The notes beneath the pieces were generated by a model that saw nothing but the letters and a program-made list of their open reading frames with translations, did no database searches and was not told the origin of the DNA. Below, piece by piece: positions 18,428-27,202 of a DNA stretch of 36,409 nt. Origin of the DNA: Chitinophagaceae bacterium (lineage in GTDB: Bacteria; Bacteroidota; Bacteroidia; Chitinophagales; Chitinophagaceae); contig JAIPBY010000002.1 of the NCBI GenBank assembly GCA_021738605.1, forward strand, positions 1 to 36,409, read 5' to 3'. Within the stretch, counting starts at the first letter, position 1. Every line of letters starts with the position of its first letter. The position numbers and the translations under genes are program-made.

Positions 18428-20233
18428 CTATTCCCCATTTTTCTGTTGCTGCAATGAGATCATTTGTGCATAATTCCCTCCGAGGGCAAGAAGTTCCTCA
18501 TGTTTTCCCATTTCTATCCTTTTACCCTGATCCATGACCAAAATCTGGGTAGCCTGACGGATGGTGGATAACCGATGTGCCACAACAATAGAAGTCCTGC
18601 CCTTGGTTAGCACCGATATGGCCTGCTGGATCAGTTGCTCGGTATGGGTGTCGACTGAAGAGGTTGCTTCATCAAGGATCAGGATAGCGGGATTAAAGAG
18701 CAAAGCCCTGATAAAGGAAAGCAACTGCCTTTGGCCCATGGAGAGGGTGCTTCCTCTTTCCATCACATCATAATCATATCCACCAGGAAGTTGCTCAATG
18801 AAGGCATGAATGCCTATCATTTTGGCTGCTTCCACCACCTCCTGCCTGCTGATGGATGGATCACGAAGGGTTACATTGTCATGAACAGATCCCGGAAAAA
18901 GAAAAACATCCTGCAACACAACAGCTGTTCCTGCACGCAAACTATTGATGGTGAAAGCTTCTATCGGCAAGTCATCAACCAGGATTTCGCCAGATTGGTG
19001 TTGGTAGAGCCTGTTGATCAGGCTGATGATGGTTGACTTGCCGCTTCCGGTATGCCCTACTATAGCAAGGGTCTCCCCTTCGTTGAGCTTGAAATTAAGG
19101 TTCGAGAGTACAGGATGTCCATCTGTATAGTGAAAACCAACATGCCTGAATTCAATCTTCCCTCGAATCTTCATGTCCCTTGCTCCGGGAGCATCTGTCA
19201 ATACATCTGTGTTATCAAGTACAGCCAGTACCCTTTCGCCTGCCACCATGCCCATCTGAAGTACATTGAATTTATCGGCAATGACCCTGAGGGGCCTGAA
19301 CAAAAGGTTCAACAAGAGGATAAAGGAAACAATATTTCCCGCTACCTGAACAGCTTGTTCCCGGTTCAAGTGGTAGGCATCCTTGGCTGCAAACCAAACC
19401 AATATGCCCATGGAAAAGGCCAATACAATCTCCACCACTGGAAAAAAAACAGAATAGGCAAAAATTGCCTGTATGTTGGCATCCCGGTGCTTTCTGTTGA
19501 TGGCCTCAAACCTTTCCTGTTCTCGTTTTTCTGCGGTAAACGCCTGAATAATTTGCATGCCGGAGAGATGCTCTTGCACGAATGCATTCAATGCCGCAAT
19601 CGCGTTTCGGACATTGGTAAATGATTTGTTCACACTCTCTTTGAAAAAATAAGTGGCCATGATCAGGAGAGGGAAAGGAATGATACAAACCAGGGTCAGT
19701 TGCCAGTTGGTATAGAACATAGCAGAAAGAATGGCAACGATAGAGAGAAAATCTGCCAGAATCGGCACCATGCCTTCTGAAAAAATATCATTGATGGATT
19801 CGATATCATTGATTGTTCTGGTGGTCAATGTACCAATGGGCGTTTTGTCATATTGCTTCAAATTGTAGGAAAGCACCTTTTCATAGACCTTTACCCGCAT
19901 GTCTTTTACCACTCGGTGGCCGAGCCAGGAGGTGGTATAAGAAAAGAAAAAACGCATGGCTGTCTCAGCCAGCAAGAGCCCTACCTGCAGCAGGCTGATC
20001 CACAACAGGAAATCCAACACCATTTGGGATCCAGTAGCGCCGGACGCATTGACCCGTTTGAGTGTCAGGTTGATCATCATAGGCCGCAAGGGCGATGCCA
20101 TCGCCAACAACAATGCCAGGGCAATTGACAGGTAAAATTTTCCTGCATAGGGTTTTGCAAAGGCAAAAATCCTGGCCAGCAATGGCCAATCGAATATTTT
20201 TTTCCGGTTTTCTTTCTTTTTATTTTCCATCAT
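18428..20233 (-). CDS. ABC transporter, fused permease/ATPase (MsbA-like exporter)
   Basis: Six-TM domain plus GHTGSGKSTIISL, LSMGQRQLLSFIRAL, LILDEATSSVDT. Confidence 0.96.
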   Translation of the reverse strand: MMENKKKENRKKIFDWPLLARIFAFAKPYAGKFYLSIALALLLAMASPLRPMMINLTLKRVNASGATGSQMVLDFLLWISLLQVGLLLAETAMRFFFSYTTSWLGHRVVKDMRVKVYEKVLSYNLKQYDKTPIGTLTTRTINDIESINDIFSEGMVPILADFLSIVAILSAMFYTNWQLTLVCIIPFPLLIMATYFFKESVNKSFTNVRNAIAALNAFVQEHLSGMQIIQAFTAEKREQERFEAINRKHRDANIQAIFAYSVFFPVVEIVLAFSMGILVWFAAKDAYHLNREQAVQVAGNIVSFILLLNLLFRPLRVIADKFNVLQMGMVAGERVLAVLDNTDVLTDAPGARDMKIRGKIEFRHVGFHYTDGHPVLSNLNFKLNEGETLAIVGHTGSGKSTIISLINRLYQHQSGEILVDDLPIEAFTINSLRAGTAVVLQDVFLFPGSVHDNVTLRDPSISRQEVVEAAKMIGIHAFIEQLPGGYDYDVMERGSTLSMGQRQLLSFIRALLFNPAILILDEATSSVDTHTEQLIQQAISVLTKGRTSIVVAHRLSTIRQATQILVMDQGKRIEMGKHEELLALGGNYAQMISLQQQKNGE

Positions 20234-20249
20234 TCATGCATCCCACCGC

Positions 20250-22436
20250 CTATTGGTCCCTGTTGGAAAAAGCCTTGATGAACAAGGCCCCTAGGTTCTT
20301 GTGTGGGGGTATATAATTATCGAACCGTTCTTTTGCCACGCCTGTATTGAATTGCTTCTCCAGTTGATGCCAGATGCTGATCCAGTCTACCCCTTGCCCT
20401 AACCTGACGGACTCATTGATCATTTTCAATACCGGCTCATTGACAAGCTTGGTACCCACTTCTTTCGATGAAACGATATGGGCATCAGGGCAAATATTCA
20501 GCACAGTATTTAGGTTCTGGAAACTGCCGCAAGATCCCAAAACAATGATCTTGGCAGATGCAGGAAGCTGGTTGACTGTATACTTGAGGTGATAACTATG
20601 GCCGCGGTGAATAACAATTGTCGGCTGGAGGTTTTGAGCACGCAAATAACCAATCAACAAGGCCTGGGCCTTTGCATCAGGATCATCCCCCATCGAATTA
20701 TCCAAGGGGAGATTGGCAAATATCCATACGGGCCTGCCCACCAAAGACTTGATTTCAACCCAGTTCTCCTCTTGCACAATTTGCCATTCTTTTTTTCCCC
20801 GGAACATGGACATGAAGTTGGCAAATGACTCCTTTCCATCTTTGTCTCCGTAGTAAAAAACCTGTTGTACAATACGCCCGGCAGTGTCAGAAAGATTGGA
20901 CAAGGGAAGCGCATAAACAGGAGGAATACCATACTTCTGGGAAAGCAGCTGGGAGCTATCTGAGGCAGACATGAACAGCAGTTTGAGGATGTCATAAATG
21001 GCCACACCTCTTCCATTGCCAAGTGATTGTTGTTGTTTGAGGTTGTTCTCAATTTCAACCTTGACCAAATCCCTTATGGCTGTGTTGCTGATGCTCCCAT
21101 AAGAATCGGCCACATCTACAGCATCTTCAAGGTTTAGGTTTTTTTCCAATCCACGCACAAATCCCTTGATCAGGAGTTTTGCATTTTCTGCTGGCATGCT
21201 GGACAAGAAAAGATCGAGCTTGTTGTACGCAGCGGCCATCCTGACAAATTTCTTGAATCGGTCAAACCTCACTTCCATCAGCAGTGCATCTCCCCCACGC
21301 TTTTGCATGCGTCCCATCATCCGGTTGTATACACCCGTGTAGCTGGAGGTATAGATGACCTCTTCGCCAGTTACAATGATATAATACAATTCTGCGGCCC
21401 CAAGCGGTTCTAGAATCTTGAAGCGAACTGCTTCTGGCTCATCATGCAAGGCGTTGATCTCATTGATAAATATTTCCTCAGCCTTGCGTTTGATCATGAT
21501 TCCCATTTCCTCAAAAAGGATAGGCGTATCCTTTGCAAGCATATCATCCATGAACTGGATCTGGTTCTTGACCAACAACCGGTAGTAGGCGAGATTGTCT
21601 GTGGCAGTAGATTTGATGCTATCAACAGAAATTCTTCCTTTGAGGATGGAATGCAAAAACGGGAAAATCAATCTTCCTGAACTTTCATCAGCAATACCAG
21701 TGATCAGTTTCACCAGGGTATCGTCAATTGACCTTATCTTTTTCCCAATGGGTGTAGCAGCAGCAGCTGCATAATTGTAAAAGCTGGAGGGAAAATGATG
21801 TGCAGCAAGGATGATGAGGCTGTCTGCGAATGAAGCTTGAAGATAAGGTTCAATCCGGGAAAGGACCAGCTCTGGATGCAGTACAGCAAACTGCTTGAAC
21901 ATGATTATTCTTGATGAATCCAATGCTAGGTTTTCAAAAAAAACTGAATTTTCTCCCAGCAGCAACTTGTTGATGGTGTATGGAAAATAATCCACAATCC
22001 CAGCAATACCCATTCCCCTGATGTCCAGCCGCATGTATTGCCTATACGCTTCCAGCAAGGTTGCAGCTTCAGTGGCAGGCAGGGTATTGGAACGGAATGA
22101 CCGCAGTAAATCTTCAAGCAGGATGTTCAAACCAGACAAATATTTGACCTTGATCCGGTGGTCAGCTGCACCGTTTTTTTCAATTTCCAGCTGGAGTGCA
22201 TCGGTTTGTCGGGTATAGATATCGGTCAGCAACAGATCAAGATCCTGGTCCCTGCTGATGACAATCATTTTATCTGGCTTCCCGTCCAGCGCACAAATCC
22301 TTGATTGCAAGCCGTCAATATCCTCATGCAATTTTACCCTCCTGATGTCAATAACGGTATGGCTGCTGTCTTGGCCAGCAGCTGAAAAAGCCATAAACGG
22401 TAATAAAATCCATATAAACCTACGCAAAAGGAACAT
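20250..22436 (-). CDS. Secreted hypothetical protein (728 aa) with C-terminal caspase-fold/CHAT-like signature
   Basis: Signal peptide; C-terminal PTIVIHRGHSYH ... AKIIVLGSCGS (His and Cys after hydrophobic strands). Confidence 0.6.
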   Translation of the reverse strand: MFLLRRFIWILLPFMAFSAAGQDSSHTVIDIRRVKLHEDIDGLQSRICALDGKPDKMIVISRDQDLDLLLTDIYTRQTDALQLEIEKNGAADHRIKVKYLSGLNILLEDLLRSFRSNTLPATEAATLLEAYRQYMRLDIRGMGIAGIVDYFPYTINKLLLGENSVFFENLALDSSRIIMFKQFAVLHPELVLSRIEPYLQASFADSLIILAAHHFPSSFYNYAAAAATPIGKKIRSIDDTLVKLITGIADESSGRLIFPFLHSILKGRISVDSIKSTATDNLAYYRLLVKNQIQFMDDMLAKDTPILFEEMGIMIKRKAEEIFINEINALHDEPEAVRFKILEPLGAAELYYIIVTGEEVIYTSSYTGVYNRMMGRMQKRGGDALLMEVRFDRFKKFVRMAAAYNKLDLFLSSMPAENAKLLIKGFVRGLEKNLNLEDAVDVADSYGSISNTAIRDLVKVEIENNLKQQQSLGNGRGVAIYDILKLLFMSASDSSQLLSQKYGIPPVYALPLSNLSDTAGRIVQQVFYYGDKDGKESFANFMSMFRGKKEWQIVQEENWVEIKSLVGRPVWIFANLPLDNSMGDDPDAKAQALLIGYLRAQNLQPTIVIHRGHSYHLKYTVNQLPASAKIIVLGSCGSFQNLNTVLNICPDAHIVSSKEVGTKLVNEPVLKMINESVRLGQGVDWISIWHQLEKQFNTGVAKERFDNYIPPHKNLGALFIKAFSNRDQ

Positions 22437-22532
22437 TCAATGTAAAATTAAGACTTAATTTCCAGCACCACCTTTGTAGATCGCTTAACAATTTAATAAT
22501 CCAGCTTGAAGGTGTTATCCTGATCCTTAAGT

Positions 22533-22540
22533 TAACTTTG
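22533..22540 (+). promoter_or_regulatory. Candidate -7 element (TAACTTTG) for the response regulator
   Basis: TAnnTTTG match 18 nt before ATG 22559; overlaps the TTG used by the ORF track. Confidence 0.45.
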
Positions 22541-22558
22541 TGTAAACAACCCTTTATC

Positions 22559-23239
22559 ATGGCGCCAGCCGCAAAAAAAATCCTGATTGCAGATGATGAA
22601 CCCGATATTCTGGAAATCATCACCTACAACTTGCAGCTCCATGGATATGATGTGGTTACTGCCAAAGATGGAGACCAGGCCCTGCAAAAAGCCCGGGAAA
22701 CCAATCCAGACCTGATCATCCTCGACATCATGATGCCCAAGAAAAATGGCATTGAGGTCTGTAAAATACTAAGATCTCAACCAGCATTTGAAAATACACT
22801 GATTGTTTTCCTTACTGCCTTGAACGACGAACTCTCCCATGTAAAAGGACTTGAATTTGGGGCTGACGACTTTATCAGCAAACCAATCTCACCGAAAGTA
22901 ATGGTTTCAAAAGTGAACGCATTCTTCAGAAGGGTTGCCAAGCCTGAAGACTCCAAGGCGGTTGAGCTGGGTGATCTCAGGATTGAACCTGAAGAATACA
23001 TGGTCTATTACAAGGGACAACCCATCAGCCTTGCCAAAAAAGAGTTCGAATTGCTCAATTACTTGGCCTCAAAGCCCGGAAGGGTCTTTTTGCGCAATGA
23101 GATCCTGAACCAGATCTGGGGCAGCGAGGTGATTGTTGGAGACAGGACTATTGATGTACACATTAGAAAAATAAGGCAAAAACTGGGCGTAGATTGCATT
23201 ACTACGGTCAAAGGTGTTGGCTATAAATTTGACATCTGA
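22559..23239 (+). CDS. OmpR/PhoB-family response regulator
   Basis: KKILIADDEPDILEIITYNL, LIILDIMMPKKNGIEV, winged helix DRTIDVHIRKIRQKLG...TVKGVGYKFDI. Confidence 0.95.
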   Translation: MAPAAKKILIADDEPDILEIITYNLQLHGYDVVTAKDGDQALQKARETNPDLIILDIMMPKKNGIEVCKILRSQPAFENTLIVFLTALNDELSHVKGLEFGADDFISKPISPKVMVSKVNAFFRRVAKPEDSKAVELGDLRIEPEEYMVYYKGQPISLAKKEFELLNYLASKPGRVFLRNEILNQIWGSEVIVGDRTIDVHIRKIRQKLGVDCITTVKGVGYKFDI

Positions 23240-23278
23240 GTTAGGCCTAAATAAGCGTTGAATACTGTAGATTGCAGC

Positions 23279-24334
23279 ATGTTCGATTCTAAGAACTATT
23301 CTCCCCAAACTATTGCTTTGTTTTCAGCCACCTCGGTTGGCCTGATGGCTGCATTGATCGGTGGATGGATGTCCAACAGCATGGTTGGTGCCCTTGTTAG
23401 TTTATTGATCATTTTTTGTTTCACATTTTGGGTTGTACGCTTCTTGGTTGAAAAATTTATTCACCGGCAGATCAAATTGATTTATAAATTCATCAACCAA
23501 ACAAAAGCGTCAAAAAGAGAGGAGTTTTTTCAGAAAAAAATATTGCCCATGCAAAGACTTGAAGATGTTGGTGAAGAGGTTTTGCAGTGGGCTGACCAAA
23601 GAAAGGTGGAGATGGAATTGCTTGAAAAAAATGAAGCCTTTAGAAAGGAATTCCTTCAGAACCTCTCCCATGAATTCAAAACGCCAGCATTTGCCATACA
23701 GGGTTATCTGGAAACCCTTTTGGCGGGAGCCCTCGATAACCCTGAAGTCAGTCACAAATTTCTTACCAACGCTTTCAAGAATACAGAACGGTTGATCAAC
23801 CTGATTTCAGACCTCGACGAAATCACAAAACTCGAAAGCGGCAAACAAGAACTCCATTACCAGAATTTTATCATTCAAGACCTGATCAATGACGTGTATG
23901 AATCATTGACCATCAAGTCCGTGGCCAAAAACATCCATTGCCAGATCAAGAAAGGATGTGAGCAACCCATCAGGGTCTATGCAGACAAGGAAAAGATCAG
24001 GCAGGTATTGATCAACCTGGTTGACAATGCAATCAAGTACGGTAACCAAGAGGGAAAAGTTGAAGCAAGCGTTTACAAGACAGATGACAAAACCGTTCTA
24101 GTGGAAATAACAGACGATGGCATTGGCATTGCAGAAGAGCATATCTCAAGAATCTTTGAAAGGTTCTACAGGACTGACTATGGCAGGAGCAGAAACATAG
24201 GAGGAACAGGACTAGGCTTGGCCATCTGCAAACACATCGTTGAAGCCCATGGGCAATTCATTCAAGCAAGAAGCACACCGGGCATTGGCACTACCTTTGG
24301 CTTTACCCTGAAGAAAATAAAAGAACAGGTTTAA
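23279..24334 (+). CDS. Sensor histidine kinase (PhoR-like)
   Basis: Two TM segments; NLSHEFKTPAFAIQGYLE H-box, LVDNAIKYG N-box, DDGIGI, GGTGLGLAICKHIVEAHG. Confidence 0.95.
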   Translation: MFDSKNYSPQTIALFSATSVGLMAALIGGWMSNSMVGALVSLLIIFCFTFWVVRFLVEKFIHRQIKLIYKFINQTKASKREEFFQKKILPMQRLEDVGEEVLQWADQRKVEMELLEKNEAFRKEFLQNLSHEFKTPAFAIQGYLETLLAGALDNPEVSHKFLTNAFKNTERLINLISDLDEITKLESGKQELHYQNFIIQDLINDVYESLTIKSVAKNIHCQIKKGCEQPIRVYADKEKIRQVLINLVDNAIKYGNQEGKVEASVYKTDDKTVLVEITDDGIGIAEEHISRIFERFYRTDYGRSRNIGGTGLGLAICKHIVEAHGQFIQARSTPGIGTTFGFTLKKIKEQV

Positions 24335-25365
24335 GCCGACGCAATCAAGTCCATTGGTGCTTCAACGAGGCTAGACAACTTACCATGAACCACTGACTCG
24401 ACTATTTTTTCAACTGGTGTTGACAAAGAGAATGGCAAAGATTGTCCACCATCAAAAATCCACTTGTTAAAATATGCAGGGAAATAATCATCAATGGCAT
24501 CAACTACTGCTACATTAAATTCCTTCAAAGCGGCAGCATTACAGGCCTGCTCATATTGCCCATGCATAGGTAATACCATCAACTGCTTACCCAAATACAG
24601 CGCTTCAGCAGGGGTCTCAAACCCTGCTCCAGTAATCACACCATGAGATCTGATCAGGCTATCATCAAACATGGCTTGACTCAAAGGCAAAAATTTTATA
24701 TTGTCTTCCTGAACCACAGCATCGACCTTCTTTGAAAAAAGATGAAACTTAAAATTTTTTAATCGTTGCAGCTGCTTGACTACCACATGATCTGCATAGT
24801 GCCCAAGATAGACGGTTATATGCCCCTCATTGACGGGTGTGGCATTCAGGATGGAAGGTTTGATAACAGGAGAAAATATATTGTTATCATACTGTTTGAA
24901 ATGAAGCCCTACAGATCTTGTTCCTGTCGCATAGTTGGACAATACCCATTCTCCCAGTGGATTTTTCACTTTGGGCCGAGGCACTTTTTTACTTACAAAA
25001 CTTGCCTGATGCCCAAAATGGACAGATGGAATACCTTTTAATTTGCATGACAAAGACGTGATGCATTCAAAATCATTGATGACCAAATCGTATTTTTCAA
25101 TGGGAAGAAATCTTGCTTCACTGAATATCTTTCGAAACCGTACTCCAACAATAGTCTTCATCACATCTATACCCCCTGACTGCTCATCATACTGCAAACT
25201 GACCCCTTTGCTTCTGTATGCAACAGGCATTGACGTTTTTAATGCACTGTTGTTACCGCTGAGAAAAATATCAACATCGCCGTATTTTTGCAACAGCGGT
25301 ACAATTGCGTTTGCCCTGCTGATATGGCCATTTCCGGTGGCCTGAACTGCATAAAATATTTTCAT
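24331..25365 (-). CDS. GT-B (MurG-like) glycosyltransferase family protein
   Basis: FYAVQATGNGHISRANAIVPLL; ITGAGFETPAEALYLGKQLMVLPMHGQYEQACNAAAL. Confidence 0.82.
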   Translation of the reverse strand: MKIFYAVQATGNGHISRANAIVPLLQKYGDVDIFLSGNNSALKTSMPVAYRSKGVSLQYDEQSGGIDVMKTIVGVRFRKIFSEARFLPIEKYDLVINDFECITSLSCKLKGIPSVHFGHQASFVSKKVPRPKVKNPLGEWVLSNYATGTRSVGLHFKQYDNNIFSPVIKPSILNATPVNEGHITVYLGHYADHVVVKQLQRLKNFKFHLFSKKVDAVVQEDNIKFLPLSQAMFDDSLIRSHGVITGAGFETPAEALYLGKQLMVLPMHGQYEQACNAAALKEFNVAVVDAIDDYFPAYFNKWIFDGGQSLPFSLSTPVEKIVESVVHGKLSSLVEAPMDLIASA

Positions 25366-25370
25366 CAGGA

Positions 25371-26231
25371 TCAGTGTGTTGCAGTGGCAATTGAAGTAAA
25401 GAACAATGCCACTTCATCAGTAAGTACGTTGAGCATGGGAATCCGATTGTTGCTGCGCATCTGAATTACTTCCGGGACAGCATGCTCTTTTTCATTGAAT
25501 GCATGGATGCTCCAGGCCCCTTCGTTATACTCCAGTGTTGTCAGATTTTCAATCCAATCTCCACTATTCATGTAATTGACAGAACCCAACCCCGTAGAAA
25601 TGGTTCGTATTTGTGGCTGATGAATATGACCACAAATCACCGTATCATATCCTTTGGCGATGGCCAACTCTGCTGCAGTTTGCTCAAAATCACCTATCCA
25701 TGCAACGGCCTTTTTTACACCATTCTTGACCTTCTTGCTAAGACTCATTTTCTCACGGCCCATTGTCTTGAGCACCCAGTTGATGGCCCTGTTCACCAAA
25801 ATCAAAAGGTCATAACCATGCCCACCCAATTTTGCAATCATTTTGGCACTCCCCTTGGTTGTTGCATCAAATACATCCCCATGAAAAATCCAGGTTTTTT
25901 TACCGTCAATTTCAATCACCAACTTATCAACCATTTGAAAATTACCCAATTGTATACCACTATATCTCCTGAGCGATTCGTCATGGTTTCCCGTGATGTA
26001 CACTATTTGTGTTCCTCTTGCAATCATGCCAAATATTTCCTTGATAACCTGCATATGGGAAGCCGGAAAATAGTGCTTTTTGAACTGCCATATATCAATG
26101 ATATCGCCATTCAATACCAACAGTTTTGGGGAAATACTTCTGAGATAAGATACCAGTTCTGATGCATGGCATCCAAAAGTGCCAAGGTGAACATCACTGA
26201 TTACGGCAACTTCTAGCTTTCTCTTGTTCAT
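25371..26231 (-). CDS. Metallophosphoesterase, PlcP/LpxH-like
   Basis: ISDVHLGTFGCHA, NGDIIDIWQFKK, ITGNHDESLRRYSG, HGDVFD, VICGHIHQP, YMNSGDWIE. Confidence 0.88.
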   Translation of the reverse strand: MNKRKLEVAVISDVHLGTFGCHASELVSYLRSISPKLLVLNGDIIDIWQFKKHYFPASHMQVIKEIFGMIARGTQIVYITGNHDESLRRYSGIQLGNFQMVDKLVIEIDGKKTWIFHGDVFDATTKGSAKMIAKLGGHGYDLLILVNRAINWVLKTMGREKMSLSKKVKNGVKKAVAWIGDFEQTAAELAIAKGYDTVICGHIHQPQIRTISTGLGSVNYMNSGDWIENLTTLEYNEGAWSIHAFNEKEHAVPEVIQMRSNNRIPMLNVLTDEVALFFTSIATATH

Positions 26232-26258
26232 GATTTATGGGTTTTATAAAATTCCCTT

Positions 26259-26291
26259 TATACCATTAACCGAATGTTAGCAAGGCGTAAA
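26259..26291 (-). promoter_or_regulatory. Three tandem 11-mers TTTACGCCTTG/CTAACATTCGG/TTAATGGTATA (candidate PhoB-type box)
   Basis: 11-bp phased YTAACRY-like repeats ending 27 nt before the metallophosphoesterase ATG. Confidence 0.55.
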
Positions 26292-26320
26292 TAAATCTTG
26301 ATGTAAACCTGAAGGAATTG

Positions 26321-27202
26321 TTATGTAGTGGCCTCAGCATAGAGATGCTGAACCAGTCCATCCGCCAGCCCAATTTTGGGAACCAGCATCTCTTCCATGT
26401 TGCCCCATTTCATGATTTGAAGGTAAATCATCAGTGCAGGAACAATCACATCAGCCCTGTCTGGCCGGAGGTTATAGAGGCGTATTCTGTCTTCTACTGT
26501 GCAAGATGAAAATTCTTTGTAATAATCTTTGAGCACATCGATGTGCAGGGGCTTGCCATCTTTTTTCTTGCTGAGAGAAAATATCTTGTTGATATTGCCT
26601 CCGGTTCCTATGGCAATGGTATTTTTTTGACCGCGTAAATTATCACGCAGTGCCTCTTTCATTTCTTGCCAATCAGCATCTGTAACCATGTTCTTGAGCA
26701 AACGAATGGTCCCAATGTTGAATGAATGCTTGTATACCAGGGCATTGTTGGAAAAAAAGGTGAGTTCGGTGCTTCCCCCACCCACGTCTACGTAAAGGTA
26801 ATTGTTGCTGGCGTTGAGGTTTTCTGCCACATGTGATTCATAAATCAAAGACGCCTCAAAATCACCTGAGATTACTTTTATGTTGATACCAGTTTCAAGA
26901 AATATTTTTCTTACAACCTCATCTCTGTTCCTGGCATCTCTCATTGCACTGGTGGCAACAGCGATTGACTTTTCAACCCCATAGGCATTCATGAGGTGAG
27001 CATAGGCCTTCATGGTTTGAAGGATCATGTGCTTTTTTTCCTTGGAGATCTCGCCGGTTTCAAACACATCAAATCCCAAACGCAGGGGAACCCTGATCAG
27101 ATTGAGTTTATTGAAGTTAGCAATACCATTTCCATCCACCGTAACCTCGGAGATCAGAAGCCTGCTTGCATTGGTTCCAATATCAATTGCCGCCAGTCGC
27201 AC
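26321..27202 (-). CDS. Ppx/GppA family exopolyphosphatase-like protein
   Basis: AAIDIGTNASRLLI, VDVGGGSTELTFF, IGTGGNINKIF. Confidence 0.93.
   Translation of the reverse strand: MRLAAIDIGTNASRLLISEVTVDGNGIANFNKLNLIRVPLRLGFDVFETGEISKEKKHMILQTMKAYAHLMNAYGVEKSIAVATSAMRDARNRDEVVRKIFLETGINIKVISGDFEASLIYESHVAENLNASNNYLYVDVGGGSTELTFFSNNALVYKHSFNIGTIRLLKNMVTDADWQEMKEALRDNLRGQKNTIAIGTGGNINKIFSLSKKKDGKPLHIDVLKDYYKEFSSCTVEDRIRLYNLRPDRADVIVPALMIYLQIMKWGNMEEMLVPKIGLADGLVQHLYAEATT

Noticed and set aside
22533-22556. TTAACTTTGTG/TAAACAACCCT pair before the response regulator, resembling the 11-mer box
   Set aside because: Only two weak units, and they overlap the predicted -7/TSS rather than the position seen at the other two promoters; autoregulation not claimed
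25482-26162. 226-aa plus-strand ORF opposite the metallophosphoesterase
   Set aside because: Antisense shadow of a clearly conserved CDS; composition and lack of recognisable motifs do not support coding
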